Positions 16,727 to 25,606 of a stretch of DNA of 64,000 bases are shown here, piece after piece. How positions within the stretch are numbered: position 1 is the stretch's first letter; every line of letters begins with the position of its first letter. The stretch is taken from positions 51,325 to 115,324 of the forward strand of contig JAFGRY010000012.1 in the NCBI GenBank assembly GCA_016934955.1. Direction: 5' to 3'. The position numbers and the translations under genes are program-made. This stretch comes from a bacterium. GTDB taxonomy: Bacteria > Zhuqueibacterota > QNDG01 > JAGLOF01. The notes under the pieces are model-generated. The model saw only the letters and a program-made list of their open reading frames with translations, was not told the origin of the DNA and made no database searches.

Positions 16727-17914
16727 ATGAATAGTGTGACCCGCAGAGATTTTCTCAGGGTATCCGGACTGACAGCGGCCGCGGGACTGGGGCCGGGCCT
16801 CTCCTCCGCTTCGGTCTGCCGGACACCGGGCCGGGATGTGCCCGTCCGGAACGATTCGGTCCAGTTTGTTTCCGACGGGTTGTTTCTCCCGGAAGAAGAG
16901 TACGCCGGGCTGCTCCTTTCACTGAGCCGTTCGGGAAAACCCCTGATGGACCGGTACGGCAGCGGCGGGGCCGTCCGTGATCTGCTTGAAGCGTTCAAGG
17001 AATGTACCGGCACCGAGGCGGCTGTATTCATGCCTTCCGGGACCATGGCCAATCAGCTGGCGATCAGTGTGCTCGCGGGCAGGGATGAGAAGGTGATCGT
17101 CCAGGAGCAGAGCCATGTGTTCCGGGACGAGGCGGACGCGGCCCAGACCGTGTTCGGGAAGCGGCTGATCCCCCTGGCAAAAGGCAAGGCGGCCCTCACG
17201 CTGGATGAGATACAGGAAGCGACAGCCTATATTCGCCGCAGCGAAGTGTTCCCCACCGGCATCGGTGTCATCTCAATCGAAAACACCGTCCGGCGTCAGT
17301 ACGAGGAGATCGTGGACTTCAAAGAGATGGCGGCCATCGCCGACTGGGCCCGGCGCGGCAGCATCCGCATGCATCTCGACGGCGCCCGGATATTTATGGC
17401 CTCCGCATATACCGGTATTTCCGTTCAGCAGTATGCGGCCCTTTTCGATACCGTTTATATTTCACTCTATAAATACCTCGGCGCCGGGGCCGGAGCCGTT
17501 CTCTGCGGCCGGGCCGATGTGATCAGGCGTATGGACCACCTTGTCAAGGTGCACGGCGGCAGCATGTTCCGCAACTGGCACAATGCGGCGGTGGCGCTTC
17601 ATTTTCTGGACGGGTTTCAGACGAGGTTCGCGCGGGCCAGAGACAAGGCGGCCGGATTGTTTGCTCTCCTCTCGGCCCTGGACGGCCTGCGTGTAGAGGC
17701 CTTCCCCCGGGGCAGCAATGTGTTCAAACTCTACATCGAGAAGGGGGACAGGCAGCGCTTTCGGCAGCATCTTGCCCGGGAATACTCCATTGAATTGCGG
17801 GCCCCCGCCGCTGAAGAGGATTTTATCCCTCTGAAAGTCAACGAGTCGCTGCTCCGCGTAGCCAATGAAGAAATCGTCGCGGCATTCAGCGCCGCCGCCC
17901 GGAGCGCCCGCTAA
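16727..17914 (+). CDS. Tat-exported threonine aldolase/beta-eliminating lyase family protein
   Basis: The 395-residue protein has a twin-arginine signal peptide (TRRDFLRVSGLTAAAGLG, residues 4-21), followed by a fold-type I PLP enzyme of the beta-eliminating lyase group. Visible landmarks are RYGSGGAVRDLLEAF, AAVFMPSGTMANQLA (cofactor phosphate site), ENTVRRQY, the aspartate in MHLDGARIF that pairs with the pyridine nitrogen, and Lys249 in SLYKYLGAGAGAVLCG as the Schiff-base lysine. Cytosolic low-specificity threonine aldolases use the same set. Export of a PLP enzyme through Tat fits folding with cofactor inside the cell. The substrate is unknown. AGAGGAG precedes the ATG. Confidence 0.83.
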   Translation: MNSVTRRDFLRVSGLTAAAGLGPGLSSASVCRTPGRDVPVRNDSVQFVSDGLFLPEEEYAGLLLSLSRSGKPLMDRYGSGGAVRDLLEAFKECTGTEAAVFMPSGTMANQLAISVLAGRDEKVIVQEQSHVFRDEADAAQTVFGKRLIPLAKGKAALTLDEIQEATAYIRRSEVFPTGIGVISIENTVRRQYEEIVDFKEMAAIADWARRGSIRMHLDGARIFMASAYTGISVQQYAALFDTVYISLYKYLGAGAGAVLCGRADVIRRMDHLVKVHGGSMFRNWHNAAVALHFLDGFQTRFARARDKAAGLFALLSALDGLRVEAFPRGSNVFKLYIEKGDRQRFRQHLAREYSIELRAPAAEEDFIPLKVNESLLRVANEEIVAAFSAAARSAR

Positions 17915-17973
17915 CAAGAGTCCGGAGAGATACCGAAGAGCGTGCAGTAACCCCCATGTGAGGAGGTGTTTCA

Positions 17974-18774
17974 ATGAACGAGGCTGAAGTCAAGAAACTG
18001 AACGTGCTCACTCCGCTGCTGGGAGTACTGTTGGCGGTTGTATCGTACTGCGGATCTTTTTTACCGGCAACATACGCACGGGAGACCGCATCCATGGCGG
18101 CCCAGGGAATCGGCCAGGATCTGTTCAATCTCTTCATTGTCGTGCCCCTGCTAATTGGTTCCTTCGCTCTGCTGCGGAAGAACAGCCTTGCCGCCCGATC
18201 GCTCTATGCCGGCACGCTTCTTTACATCCTTTACTCTTTTGTGATTTATAGTTTCGGGGTTCATTTCAACGCGCTCTTTCTCGGTTACTGCGCCGTGCTG
18301 GGGCTCTCATTCTACATGTTCATTATCACGATCTCGGCGGTGATTCGCGACAGCGGGCAGCGCGTGGAAACGGGTATGCCGGCGAAGGGCACCGGAATCT
18401 TTTTTATCGGGGTGGCGGTCATTTTCTACCTGCTCTGGCTGAAGGATGTGGTTCCTCCCCTGCTGCGGGGCGAGGTTCCGCAGTCGGTTTCGGATTACGA
18501 CCTGCTGGTGAATCCGGTGCATGTGCTCGATATGGCCATTATGCTGCCCGCGCTGCTGATTGTTGCCCTGTCGCTTCTGAAACGGACTCAGCTCGGCCTC
18601 AGCTGCGCGCCGGTGCTTCTGGTGTTTATCGTGCTGCTGACACTGGCGCTGGCGGCCATGGTGCTCATGCTCTACCTGCGGGAGATCAGCGAAGATCTTA
18701 CCGTCATGATCGTTTTCCTGGTAATGGCGCTGTTCAGTATGGTCTTTCTCGTGCGGTTCTTCCGGAAAAGGTGA
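17974..18774 (+). CDS. Polytopic membrane protein, unrecognised
   Basis: The 266-residue product has seven or eight strongly hydrophobic segments, for example at residues 10-28, 48-65, 76-92, 96-120 and 240-262, separated by short charged loops. There is no conserved catalytic motif I can name. GAGGAGG at the start gives a strong ribosome site. It stands alone between the threonine-aldolase-like gene and a propeller lipoprotein, with gaps of 59 and 156 bases. Confidence 0.7.
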   Translation: MNEAEVKKLNVLTPLLGVLLAVVSYCGSFLPATYARETASMAAQGIGQDLFNLFIVVPLLIGSFALLRKNSLAARSLYAGTLLYILYSFVIYSFGVHFNALFLGYCAVLGLSFYMFIITISAVIRDSGQRVETGMPAKGTGIFFIGVAVIFYLLWLKDVVPPLLRGEVPQSVSDYDLLVNPVHVLDMAIMLPALLIVALSLLKRTQLGLSCAPVLLVFIVLLTLALAAMVLMLYLREISEDLTVMIVFLVMALFSMVFLVRFFRKR

Positions 18775-18930
18775 GCGGAAACAGGGCGCGGCCGGTCCCG
18801 TGGATGGCCTCCCTTTCGGAACCAGCGCCGTACCGGCATTGCAGGCGCGGGTGGTGTAACTATTGGGCCCGTTTCTTCGTACACTCTGGTACCTGGTAAT
18901 CACCGTTTGATCCATTGATAAGGAGTAGCG

Positions 18931-20208
18931 ATGAACGTAAAGAACCCTTTGATTGCAGTATGCCTTTCGGCATCCTTGATGCTCATCACCGGCTGTGGCT
19001 CCGGAGACCGCCCGTTCACCGATGAATGGCCGCAGTACCGCGGCCCCAGAGGCGACGGCGTTTCTTCTTCCGCCGTGAGCATTACCCCCTGGAAGGAGGG
19101 CGCCCTGCCCCATGAAGTCTGGAAACAGCCGATCGGAGTCGGGTTTTCCGGCATCACCCTGGCCGGAGAGCAGCTCCTGGTCGCATTCGGAGCGGACAGC
19201 AGTGAATATCTCGGCGCCTATGACCGCAGGACCGGCGCGGAAAACTGGCGCTGTGCCATCGGGCCGCTCTTCACGGAAGAGCTGGGGGACGGCCCCCGGG
19301 CAACCGCGGCGGTGGCCGGCGATCTGGCCTATATCTATAATTCCTGGGGCCATTTGTACAGCGTGAATATTCAGACCGGCGCCGTTGCCTGGAGGGTCGC
19401 TTTAGCCGATACCTTCAATGTGCCGATGCTGGAGCCGAAACGGGGGTTTACCAATTCCCCCATCGTGGTGGATGACAAGGTCATCATGTACGCGGGGGGC
19501 AATGACAGCACCGCCTTTATCGCCTTTGACAGGCTCACCGGGGATGTGGTCTGGAGAACAGGCAGCACCCGGGGCAGCTATTCATCCCCGATCGTGGCGA
19601 CTATCGACGGTGTCAAGCAGATCCTCTTCACCACCACCCGTGTCATCCAGGAAAACGGCCGCATGCGCGGCGTTTACGAAGTGTTCTCGGTCTCTCCGGA
19701 GGGCGACATTCTCTGGACCGGTCCGGGTGTGGGAGGGGTTATCGCCATGCCGGTGTTCGTGCCGCCGAACAGGGTGTTCGTCTCGAGCCAGATTGAAGAT
19801 ATCGGCAGCAAGCTGATCGAGGTGACGCATGACGGGGGCAGGTGGTCCGCTTCGGAAGTCTGGAAAAGCAGCATGCTGCATACCCATTTCAACACGGCAG
19901 TCTATTACGAGGGCTACCTCTACGGATTCAGCAACGCAACGCTGGAATGTCTCGACGCCGCGACCGCTGAGCGGAAATGGCGAAAACGCGGGCTCGGCAA
20001 GGGCAGCCTGATGATCGCCGACGGAAAGCTGATCATGCTCACCGACAGGGGCAAGCTTGCGCTCGCGAAAGCGACTTCCGAGGGGTACGAGGAGCTGGCC
20101 AGCGCTGACGTGATCGAGGGCAAGTCCTGGACGGTCCCCACCTACGCGGATGGAATGCTCTATCTCAGAAACGTAAAGGAGATGGCGTGCTATGATCTTA
20201 CTAAATAA
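18931..20208 (+). CDS. PQQ-like beta-propeller lipoprotein
   Basis: The 425-residue product has a lipoprotein signal with lipobox LITGC (Cys at about residue 23). After EWPQYRGPRGDG, the typical entry motif of PQQ-binding-like propellers, come repeated blades such as YDRRTGAENWRCAI, VNIQTGAVAWRVAL, FDRLTGDVVWRTGS and LDAATAERKWRKRG. The residues for quinone and calcium binding of true PQQ dehydrogenases are not obvious, so a scaffold or ligand-binding role on the outer membrane is more likely than catalysis. The 3' end overlaps the LolA-like gene by 17 bases. Confidence 0.85.
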   Translation: MNVKNPLIAVCLSASLMLITGCGSGDRPFTDEWPQYRGPRGDGVSSSAVSITPWKEGALPHEVWKQPIGVGFSGITLAGEQLLVAFGADSSEYLGAYDRRTGAENWRCAIGPLFTEELGDGPRATAAVAGDLAYIYNSWGHLYSVNIQTGAVAWRVALADTFNVPMLEPKRGFTNSPIVVDDKVIMYAGGNDSTAFIAFDRLTGDVVWRTGSTRGSYSSPIVATIDGVKQILFTTTRVIQENGRMRGVYEVFSVSPEGDILWTGPGVGGVIAMPVFVPPNRVFVSSQIEDIGSKLIEVTHDGGRWSASEVWKSSMLHTHFNTAVYYEGYLYGFSNATLECLDAATAERKWRKRGLGKGSLMIADGKLIMLTDRGKLALAKATSEGYEELASADVIEGKSWTVPTYADGMLYLRNVKEMACYDLTK

Positions 20209-20974
20209 CCCAACATTACGTACCGTGACCGTCCTGGCAGTCTGCGCACTGCTGGCAGCCGGGACCGCCGCGGCCCAGGATCTGACGGCGGATGACGTCA
20301 TCGCTAAAAACATCGAGGCGAGCGGCGGCGCGGAAGCCTGGGCGAAGGTCAAGACCATCAGAATGAGCGGCACCTACGTCAATTTCAGCGATCCGGAAAA
20401 ATTCATCATGTGGCGGGCCCGGCCGAATCTGTACCGGTTCGACTGCAAGCGCATCAACTACTACACGGTGCACGCATACGACGGGAAACAGGCATGGTGG
20501 GTCAACGGTCTGGTGGATCCTCAATTTGAGAAACCCGGCCCCATTCCGTCCCAGGGCAACCTGGACAAGGTGACCCTGCGGGAACGGTTCTTCGAGCCGG
20601 TCTTCTGGAACTACAAGGAAAAAGGGAACTCGGTGGAGCTGACCGGCAGGGAGGATCTGGACGGTGATGATGTCTATGTCCTGAACGTGACGCTCGCGGA
20701 TGGATCCGCGGAGACCTGGTACATCAATGCCGAGACCTTCCTGGCAGCGGCCATGACCGGTTTCACCTACGATTTCGGCCGCAGGTGCAAGCTGGACGCC
20801 TTTTTCAGCGACTACCGGAAGGTCGACGGTATAGTGCTTCCTTATCTTATCGAATCGGAATATCTCATCCGCTATCGCTCCATGGAGATCGAGAACATCG
20901 AGATCAATGCGGATGATTTCGACATGGGGGTGTTCGTGATGCCCGATCCGGAGGGGTGGGAGAAGAAATTGTAA
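20192..20974 (+). CDS. Exported LolA/LolB-like lipoprotein-carrier-fold protein
   Basis: The 260-residue protein has a signal peptide (cleavage likely after TAAAQD, residue 29). A body of alternating beta strands follows, including ASGGAEAWAKVKTIRMSGTY, FIMWRARPNLYRFD, AYDGKQAWWVNG and VDGIVLPYLIESEY. This is the pattern of the outer-membrane lipoprotein-sorting-like proteins found widely in FCB bacteria. The family fold holds an acyl chain in a half-barrel. True LolA is shorter, so a specialised carrier is inferred. It is translationally coupled to the propeller lipoprotein, which could be its client. Confidence 0.75.
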   Translation: MILLNNPTLRTVTVLAVCALLAAGTAAAQDLTADDVIAKNIEASGGAEAWAKVKTIRMSGTYVNFSDPEKFIMWRARPNLYRFDCKRINYYTVHAYDGKQAWWVNGLVDPQFEKPGPIPSQGNLDKVTLRERFFEPVFWNYKEKGNSVELTGREDLDGDDVYVLNVTLADGSAETWYINAETFLAAAMTGFTYDFGRRCKLDAFFSDYRKVDGIVLPYLIESEYLIRYRSMEIENIEINADDFDMGVFVMPDPEGWEKKL

Positions 20975-21099
20975 TCTGGCCCCGTCGCCCCGCCCCTGAA
21001 AATTCCCGGCGGAAGGCGCGAAAGAAACGAAATGGTACTATGCAGAGGCGTACGGCCGTGCGCCTCGAAAAAGTACACCGAAATTCATGGAATGTAATT

Positions 21100-21121
21100 A
21101 AGGGGCCAAACGGCCCCTTTT
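21100..21121 (+). terminator. Rho-independent terminator after the LolA-like gene
   Basis: The inverted repeat AAGGGGCC / GGCCCCTT with loop AAAC is followed by a short T-rich run. It lies 126 bases after the stop at 20,974. Confidence 0.75.
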
Positions 21122-21159
21122 CTCTTAAGGTGATGATAAGTACCGTTACACGTCATTCT

Positions 21160-21256
21160 TAGTTTTCGTGGTCTTCGTGGATTTCGTTGGCATTTTGAGG
21201 GCGGCGGGGAGCCCCTGGATATTGAATGTTGTATGTTGATTATTGGATATTGATTT
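21160..21256. repeat. Degenerate low-complexity words
   Basis: Short imperfect direct repeats occupy the region: two TCTTCGTGG/TTTTCGTGG copies and an ATTTCGTTGG variant, then an AT-rich block with GGATATTGA twice and several TGTTGAT-like words. Similar low-complexity stretches reappear at 63,745-63,880. Confidence 0.5.
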
Positions 21257-21271
21257 TTACCCTTGACTTTC

Positions 21272-21300
21272 CTTGCATTTTATCCTTGTAATCCTTACAT
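21272..21300 (+). promoter_or_regulatory. Promoter for the DUF362-gpmI-mla operon
   Basis: TTGCAT, 17 bases, TACATT. It ends 32 bases before the DUF362 start and lies after a terminator, matching the spacing used elsewhere in the window. Confidence 0.55.
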
Positions 21301-21331
21301 TGAAAGCTGAACTTTTTATGAGGGAGCTCCA

Positions 21332-22405
21332 ATGGCTGCGGATGTCTATTTTGTCCCTGTGCAGCAGGGTGAAGCAACGGAATCGGTAACGAAAAAAGTG
21401 GCGAAACTGGTCAAGGCGGCGGGAATGGAGAACTGCATCGGCGCGAACGATCTTACGGCGATCAAGATCCATTTCGGTGAGGATAAGAACACGACCCATA
21501 TACAGGCCGAGTGGACCCGGCCGGTGGTTGAGGCGGTGAAGGAGGCCGGCGCCAGTCCTTTTCTCACCGATACCTGCGTGCTCTATAAAAGCAGACGGGA
21601 CAATGCGGTGGAGCACCTGCGTCTGGCGGCCGACCATGGATTCGTCCCTGAAGTCACGGGAGCGCCGGTGGTCATCGCCGACGGGCTGGTGGGGGATGAT
21701 GAGCGGGAAGTCGCAATTTCCGGCAGGATTTTTGATACAGTTTCTCTGGCTAAGACCGTGCTGCAGGCGAATTCCCTGGTGGTCATGAGCCACGTGACCG
21801 GCCACCTGGGAACGGGCATGGGCGCGGCGCTGAAAAATTTAGGCATGGGATGCGCCAGCCGCAAGGGAAAACTGCGGCAGCACTCCATTTCAAAACCGGT
21901 GATCAAGGCGAAATTCTGCACGGGCTGCGGCGAGTGCATCAAGTGGTGCCCGGCCGATGCCATCACCATGACTGACCGGAAAGCGGCCATTGCCAGGGAT
22001 ATCTGCATCGGCTGCGGCGAGTGCATCACCGTCTGCCGTTTCGGAGCGGTGAAGCATGACTGGGGCATCGACGCGGGAGAACTGCAGCGGCGGGTGGCCG
22101 AGCACGCGCTGGGCGCGGTCAGCGGTAAAAAAGACAGGGCATTTTACCTGAACTTTCTCGTGAATGTCACCCGGGAGTGCGACTGCATGGACCGGGAACA
22201 GACTCCGTCCATTGAGAATATCGGTATTCTGGCCGGACTCGATCCGGTGGCGCTGGACAGCGCCTCCCTGGCGCTGCTAACCGAGAAAGCCGGCGACCGG
22301 CTCGATGATGTCATTTACGCGGACCTGGACGCCTCGCTGCAGCTGGCCCACGGAGAGGCGATCGGTCTCGGCGGCCGGGAGTACCGGCTGCTGACAATTG
22401 AATAA
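21332..22405 (+). CDS. DUF362 domain protein with two [4Fe-4S] ferredoxin motifs
   Basis: The 357-residue protein joins an N-terminal and C-terminal DUF362 half around a bacterial ferredoxin insert. The clusters are CTGCGECIKWCPADA (first Cys about 196) and CIGCGECITVCRFGA (first Cys about 225), each C-x2-C-x2-C-x3-C. DUF362 proteins are common in anaerobes and archaea and are presumed electron-transfer or redox-sensing proteins; their partner is generally unknown. GAGGGAG ends shortly before the ATG. It heads an operon with gpmI only 11 bases downstream, a context that does not explain its role. Confidence 0.88.
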   Translation: MAADVYFVPVQQGEATESVTKKVAKLVKAAGMENCIGANDLTAIKIHFGEDKNTTHIQAEWTRPVVEAVKEAGASPFLTDTCVLYKSRRDNAVEHLRLAADHGFVPEVTGAPVVIADGLVGDDEREVAISGRIFDTVSLAKTVLQANSLVVMSHVTGHLGTGMGAALKNLGMGCASRKGKLRQHSISKPVIKAKFCTGCGECIKWCPADAITMTDRKAAIARDICIGCGECITVCRFGAVKHDWGIDAGELQRRVAEHALGAVSGKKDRAFYLNFLVNVTRECDCMDREQTPSIENIGILAGLDPVALDSASLALLTEKAGDRLDDVIYADLDASLQLAHGEAIGLGGREYRLLTIE

Positions 22406-22416
22406 GAGAGTATGCG

Positions 22417-24084
22417 GTGACAATGAAACCTCTGAAGAAACATGATGAAATGATCAAACGGCCGGGACCGCTGGTCGTGGTGGTGATGGATGGAGTGGGC
22501 CTGCGTAAGGAAGAGGAAGGAAATGCCGTCCGCCAGGCGCGCACGCCCGTGCTGGACCATCTCTTCGCTACCTGTCCCCACATGAGCCTGAAGGCGCACG
22601 GTACGGCGGTGGGGCTGCCTTCAGACGCCGATATGGGCAACTCGGAAGTGGGGCACAACGCCATCGGCGCGGGCAGGGTCTTCAAACAGGGCGCGAAGCT
22701 GGTGAACAGCGCCATCGAGCAGGGAACGCTCTGGCAGGGAGAGGTCTGGAAAAAGCTGATCGGCACCTGTGATGAGAAGAAATCTACGCTCCATTTCATC
22801 GGGCTCTTTTCAGACGGCAACGTGCACAGCCATATCGATCACCTCAGGGCCATGATACGCCGGGCCGCGGATGAGGGTGTCGGCCGCGTCCGGATTCACA
22901 TTCTGCTCGACGGCCGTGATGTCGGAGAACGCACCGCCCTGGATTATGTGCTGCCCTTCGAGGAATTTCTGGGTACCATCCGGAACAGCGGATGCGACGC
23001 CCTGATCGCCAGCGGCGGCGGGCGCATGAATGTCACAATGGACAGATACGAAGCCGACTGGAGCATTGTGGAACGGGGCTGGAAGGCCCACGTGCTGGGC
23101 GAGGCTGCTATGTACCCGTCGGCCGAGGAGGCGATCCGGAGGATCCGCGAGAGCGATACCAGCCTCACCGATCAGTTCATGCCTCCCTTTGTCATCGAAA
23201 AGGACGGGAAGCCGGCCGGCACCATCGAAGACGGCGACGCGGTGATCTTCTTCAATTTCCGGGGAGACCGGGCCATCGAGATCAGCAGGGCCTTTGAAGA
23301 TGACGATTTCAACAAGTTCGACCGCAAGCGCCGTCCGGCTGTCGAATATGCGGGCATGATGGAGTATGATGGAGATCTCCATATTCCGAAGCAGTACCTC
23401 GTCTCTCCTCCGGCCATCAGCGGCACCATGGGTGAACTGCTGGCCGGCGCCGGGGTCACCCAGCTGGCCATCAGCGAGACCCAGAAATTCGGGCACGTCA
23501 CCTATTTCTGGAACGGAAACCGCAGCGGTACGTTCAATGAGAAACTGGAGACCTATATCGAGATCCCCTCGGATCGTGTGCCCTTCGAACAGCGGCCCTG
23601 GATGAAGAGCGCGGAGATCACCGACCGGGTGATTGAAGAGATCAAGACAGGCGGATATGGCTTCATCCGTCTCAACTACCCCAACGGAGACATGGTGGGA
23701 CACACCGGAGTCATGCGCTCGGCGGTAATGGGTGTCGAAGCGGTGGACCTCGCCCTGGGACGGCTGCTGCGGGCAGTGGAGGCCGCGGGGGGGATCGCGC
23801 TGATCACCGCCGATCACGGCAATGCCGACGAGATGTATGAACTGGACAAACAGGGGAACGTGAAACGGGACGAGAACGGCGTTATTAAATCGAGGACCAG
23901 CCATACGCTCAACCCGGTCCCCTTTATCATGTTCGATCCGCTCTATAATAACGAATATACACCGGCCGATGTCAGCGGCGCGGGGCTGAGCAATATCGCG
24001 GCTACCTGCCTCGTGCTGCTCAACTACACGCCTCCGGAAGCCTATGACAGGCCGCTGATCGATCTGAACAAACGGAAACGATAG
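22417..24084 (+). CDS. gpmI: 2,3-bisphosphoglycerate-independent phosphoglycerate mutase
   Basis: GpmI interconverts 3- and 2-phosphoglycerate in glycolysis using two manganese ions and a phosphoserine intermediate. The 555-residue product has VVVVMDGVGL (metal Asp), the nucleophile Ser near residue 76 in DADMGNSEVGHNAIGAGR, LFSDGNVHSHIDHL, HILLDGRDV, and the C-terminal metal site TADHGNADEM. It starts at GTG 22,417 or at ATG 22,423 two codons later; both suit the AGAGAG upstream. It is about 40 residues longer than the typical enzyme. mlaE follows after only 6 bases. Confidence 0.96.
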   Translation: MTMKPLKKHDEMIKRPGPLVVVVMDGVGLRKEEEGNAVRQARTPVLDHLFATCPHMSLKAHGTAVGLPSDADMGNSEVGHNAIGAGRVFKQGAKLVNSAIEQGTLWQGEVWKKLIGTCDEKKSTLHFIGLFSDGNVHSHIDHLRAMIRRAADEGVGRVRIHILLDGRDVGERTALDYVLPFEEFLGTIRNSGCDALIASGGGRMNVTMDRYEADWSIVERGWKAHVLGEAAMYPSAEEAIRRIRESDTSLTDQFMPPFVIEKDGKPAGTIEDGDAVIFFNFRGDRAIEISRAFEDDDFNKFDRKRRPAVEYAGMMEYDGDLHIPKQYLVSPPAISGTMGELLAGAGVTQLAISETQKFGHVTYFWNGNRSGTFNEKLETYIEIPSDRVPFEQRPWMKSAEITDRVIEEIKTGGYGFIRLNYPNGDMVGHTGVMRSAVMGVEAVDLALGRLLRAVEAAGGIALITADHGNADEMYELDKQGNVKRDENGVIKSRTSHTLNPVPFIMFDPLYNNEYTPADVSGAGLSNIAATCLVLLNYTPPEAYDRPLIDLNKRKR

Positions 24085-24090
24085 CCGGGA

Positions 24091-24861
24091 ATGATGGACA
24101 GAACCTTTTTCGAGAAAATCAAAAACGCGGCCCGGGAAGTGGGGGAGATCACGTTTCTCCTCAGGGATACCGTAAAATACGGGGTCAGACGGCCCTATGA
24201 AATCAGATCCCTTCTCACGCAGCTCTATGAGATCGGCGTACAGTCGGTGTTCATCGTGGTGCTCTCCTCATTTTTCGTGGGCATGGTCATGGCCGTGCAG
24301 CTCGCCTATTCCGAAGCCAACTTCGCGGGCAGGGTCATGGTGGGTATCGGCGTGAGTGTCGCCATTACCAAGGAATTCGGCCCCCTGATTACCGCCCTGC
24401 TCGTCGGCGGAAGAGTGAGCGCCGGCATCACTTCGGTGATCGGCTCCATGCGGGTCACCGAGCAGGTGGACGCCATCCGCCTGCTGGGTGCCAGTCCCGC
24501 GAAAAAGCTGGTATTTCCCCGCATCGGGGCCACCCTGATCATGCTGCCGCTGCTGACCGCCGTCGCCGACTTCATGGGTATTTTCGGCGGGCTGGTGGTC
24601 GCCCTGCTCGACATTAAAATGACATTCCTCACCTATTACTATCAGGTGATTCGGGCGGTCACGTTCACCGACTTCTTCGGCGGCATTCTCAAGGCCCTCT
24701 TTTTCGGATTCTTTATCTCGCTCATCGGCTGTTATCACGGGCTGAAAGTGGAAGGCGGTGCCGAGGGCGTGGGGCAGGCGACGACAAAATCCGTGGTTGC
24801 CAGCTCGGTGAGCATAATGATACTCGACTACTTTTTAACCAAATTATTACTGATTCTGTGA
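24091..24861 (+). CDS. mlaE: MlaE-type ABC transporter permease
   Basis: This is the inner-membrane permease of the Mla phospholipid transporter. The 256-residue protein has five or six membrane helices and the conserved MlaE core: FVGMVMAVQLAYSEA, ITKEFGPLITALLVGGRVSAG, GSMRVTEQVDAIRLLGASP (the cytoplasmic coupling helix), and FFGFFISLIGCYHG. It starts 6 bases after gpmI, and the ATPase gene follows after 7 bases, so mlaE-mlaF-mlaD form one unit. The direction of lipid movement cannot be told from sequence. Confidence 0.94.
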   Translation: MMDRTFFEKIKNAAREVGEITFLLRDTVKYGVRRPYEIRSLLTQLYEIGVQSVFIVVLSSFFVGMVMAVQLAYSEANFAGRVMVGIGVSVAITKEFGPLITALLVGGRVSAGITSVIGSMRVTEQVDAIRLLGASPAKKLVFPRIGATLIMLPLLTAVADFMGIFGGLVVALLDIKMTFLTYYYQVIRAVTFTDFFGGILKALFFGFFISLIGCYHGLKVEGGAEGVGQATTKSVVASSVSIMILDYFLTKLLLIL

Positions 24862-24868
24862 GGATGAT

Positions 24869-25597
24869 GTGGCGCCGTTCGCGTTTTTTGATGAGATATA
24901 TAAAAGTTTTGACGGGAGGGAGGTCCTGCGGGGGCTGACCCTGCTGGTTCGTGAAGGTGAGGCACTGGTGATTCTGGGGGGCAGCGGTACCGGCAAGACC
25001 GTCGCCCTGAAGCATATGGTGGGTCTCATCAGCCCTGACAGGGGCCGGGTCTATGTCAACGGCAAGGATGTGACTGATTATTCCGAAGCGGAATTCATGC
25101 CGGTCCGCAAGCGCATCGGGTTTCTTTTTCAGGGCGGCGCGCTTTTTGATTCCATGTCGGTGTTCGAGAACGTGGCTTTTCCGCTGCGGGAGCATACAAA
25201 GCTGAACGAAGAGGAAATCACGGAAAAAGTGAAGAGCAAGCTGAAACTGGTTGGCCTGGAGGGGGTCGACTGGATGATGCCCGACAAGCTGTCCGGAGGC
25301 ATGCGCCGCAGGGTGGCGCTGGCAAGGGCGATCATTCTCGAGCCGGAAGCGCTGCTCTACGACGAGCCGACCACCGGACTCGATCCGATCACCACGAAAT
25401 GGGTCAGCACGCTCATGCGTAATATCCACGAGAATCTGAACATCACGTCCATCATTGTGACCCATAATATTCAGAGTGCCCTGAACGTTGCCGACAGAAT
25501 CGCGTTTCTCTACCGGGGGCGAATCAAGTTCGTGGGCACTCCCGAAGAGATCCTCAATTGCGGGGATCATATCGTACAGGAATTTTTAAGGAGTTAG
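24869..25597 (+). CDS. mlaF: MlaF-type ABC transporter ATPase
   Basis: The 242-residue ATPase powers the Mla complex. It has Walker A GGSGTGKT (residues 32-39), Q-loop FLFQGGALFDSM, signature LSGGMRRRVALARAI, Walker B ALLYDEPTTGLDP and the H-loop in IIVTHNIQSAL. The start is a GTG at 24,869 (GTG GCG CCG), with GAGG 5 bases upstream; the two nearby ATGs are in other frames. It lies between the permease and the MCE subunit. Confidence 0.95.
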   Translation: MAPFAFFDEIYKSFDGREVLRGLTLLVREGEALVILGGSGTGKTVALKHMVGLISPDRGRVYVNGKDVTDYSEAEFMPVRKRIGFLFQGGALFDSMSVFENVAFPLREHTKLNEEEITEKVKSKLKLVGLEGVDWMMPDKLSGGMRRRVALARAIILEPEALLYDEPTTGLDPITTKWVSTLMRNIHENLNITSIIVTHNIQSALNVADRIAFLYRGRIKFVGTPEEILNCGDHIVQEFLRS

Positions 25598-25606
25598 CAG
25601 CAGATC

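Larger units (their letters stand above)
20975..21331. other. Intergenic region with terminator, degenerate repeats and promoter
   Basis: This 357-base gap has three parts: a terminator at 21,100-21,121, a low-complexity stretch at about 21,160-21,256 built from short imperfect words (TTCGTGG repeats, then variants of GGATATTGA and TGTTGATTATTGG), and a promoter at 21,272-21,300. No coding frame is convincing here. Confidence 0.6.

Noticed and set aside
22810..23904. 364-codon minus-strand open frame inside gpmI
   Set aside because: gpmI is conserved across the whole stretch, and the antisense product resembles nothing I know.
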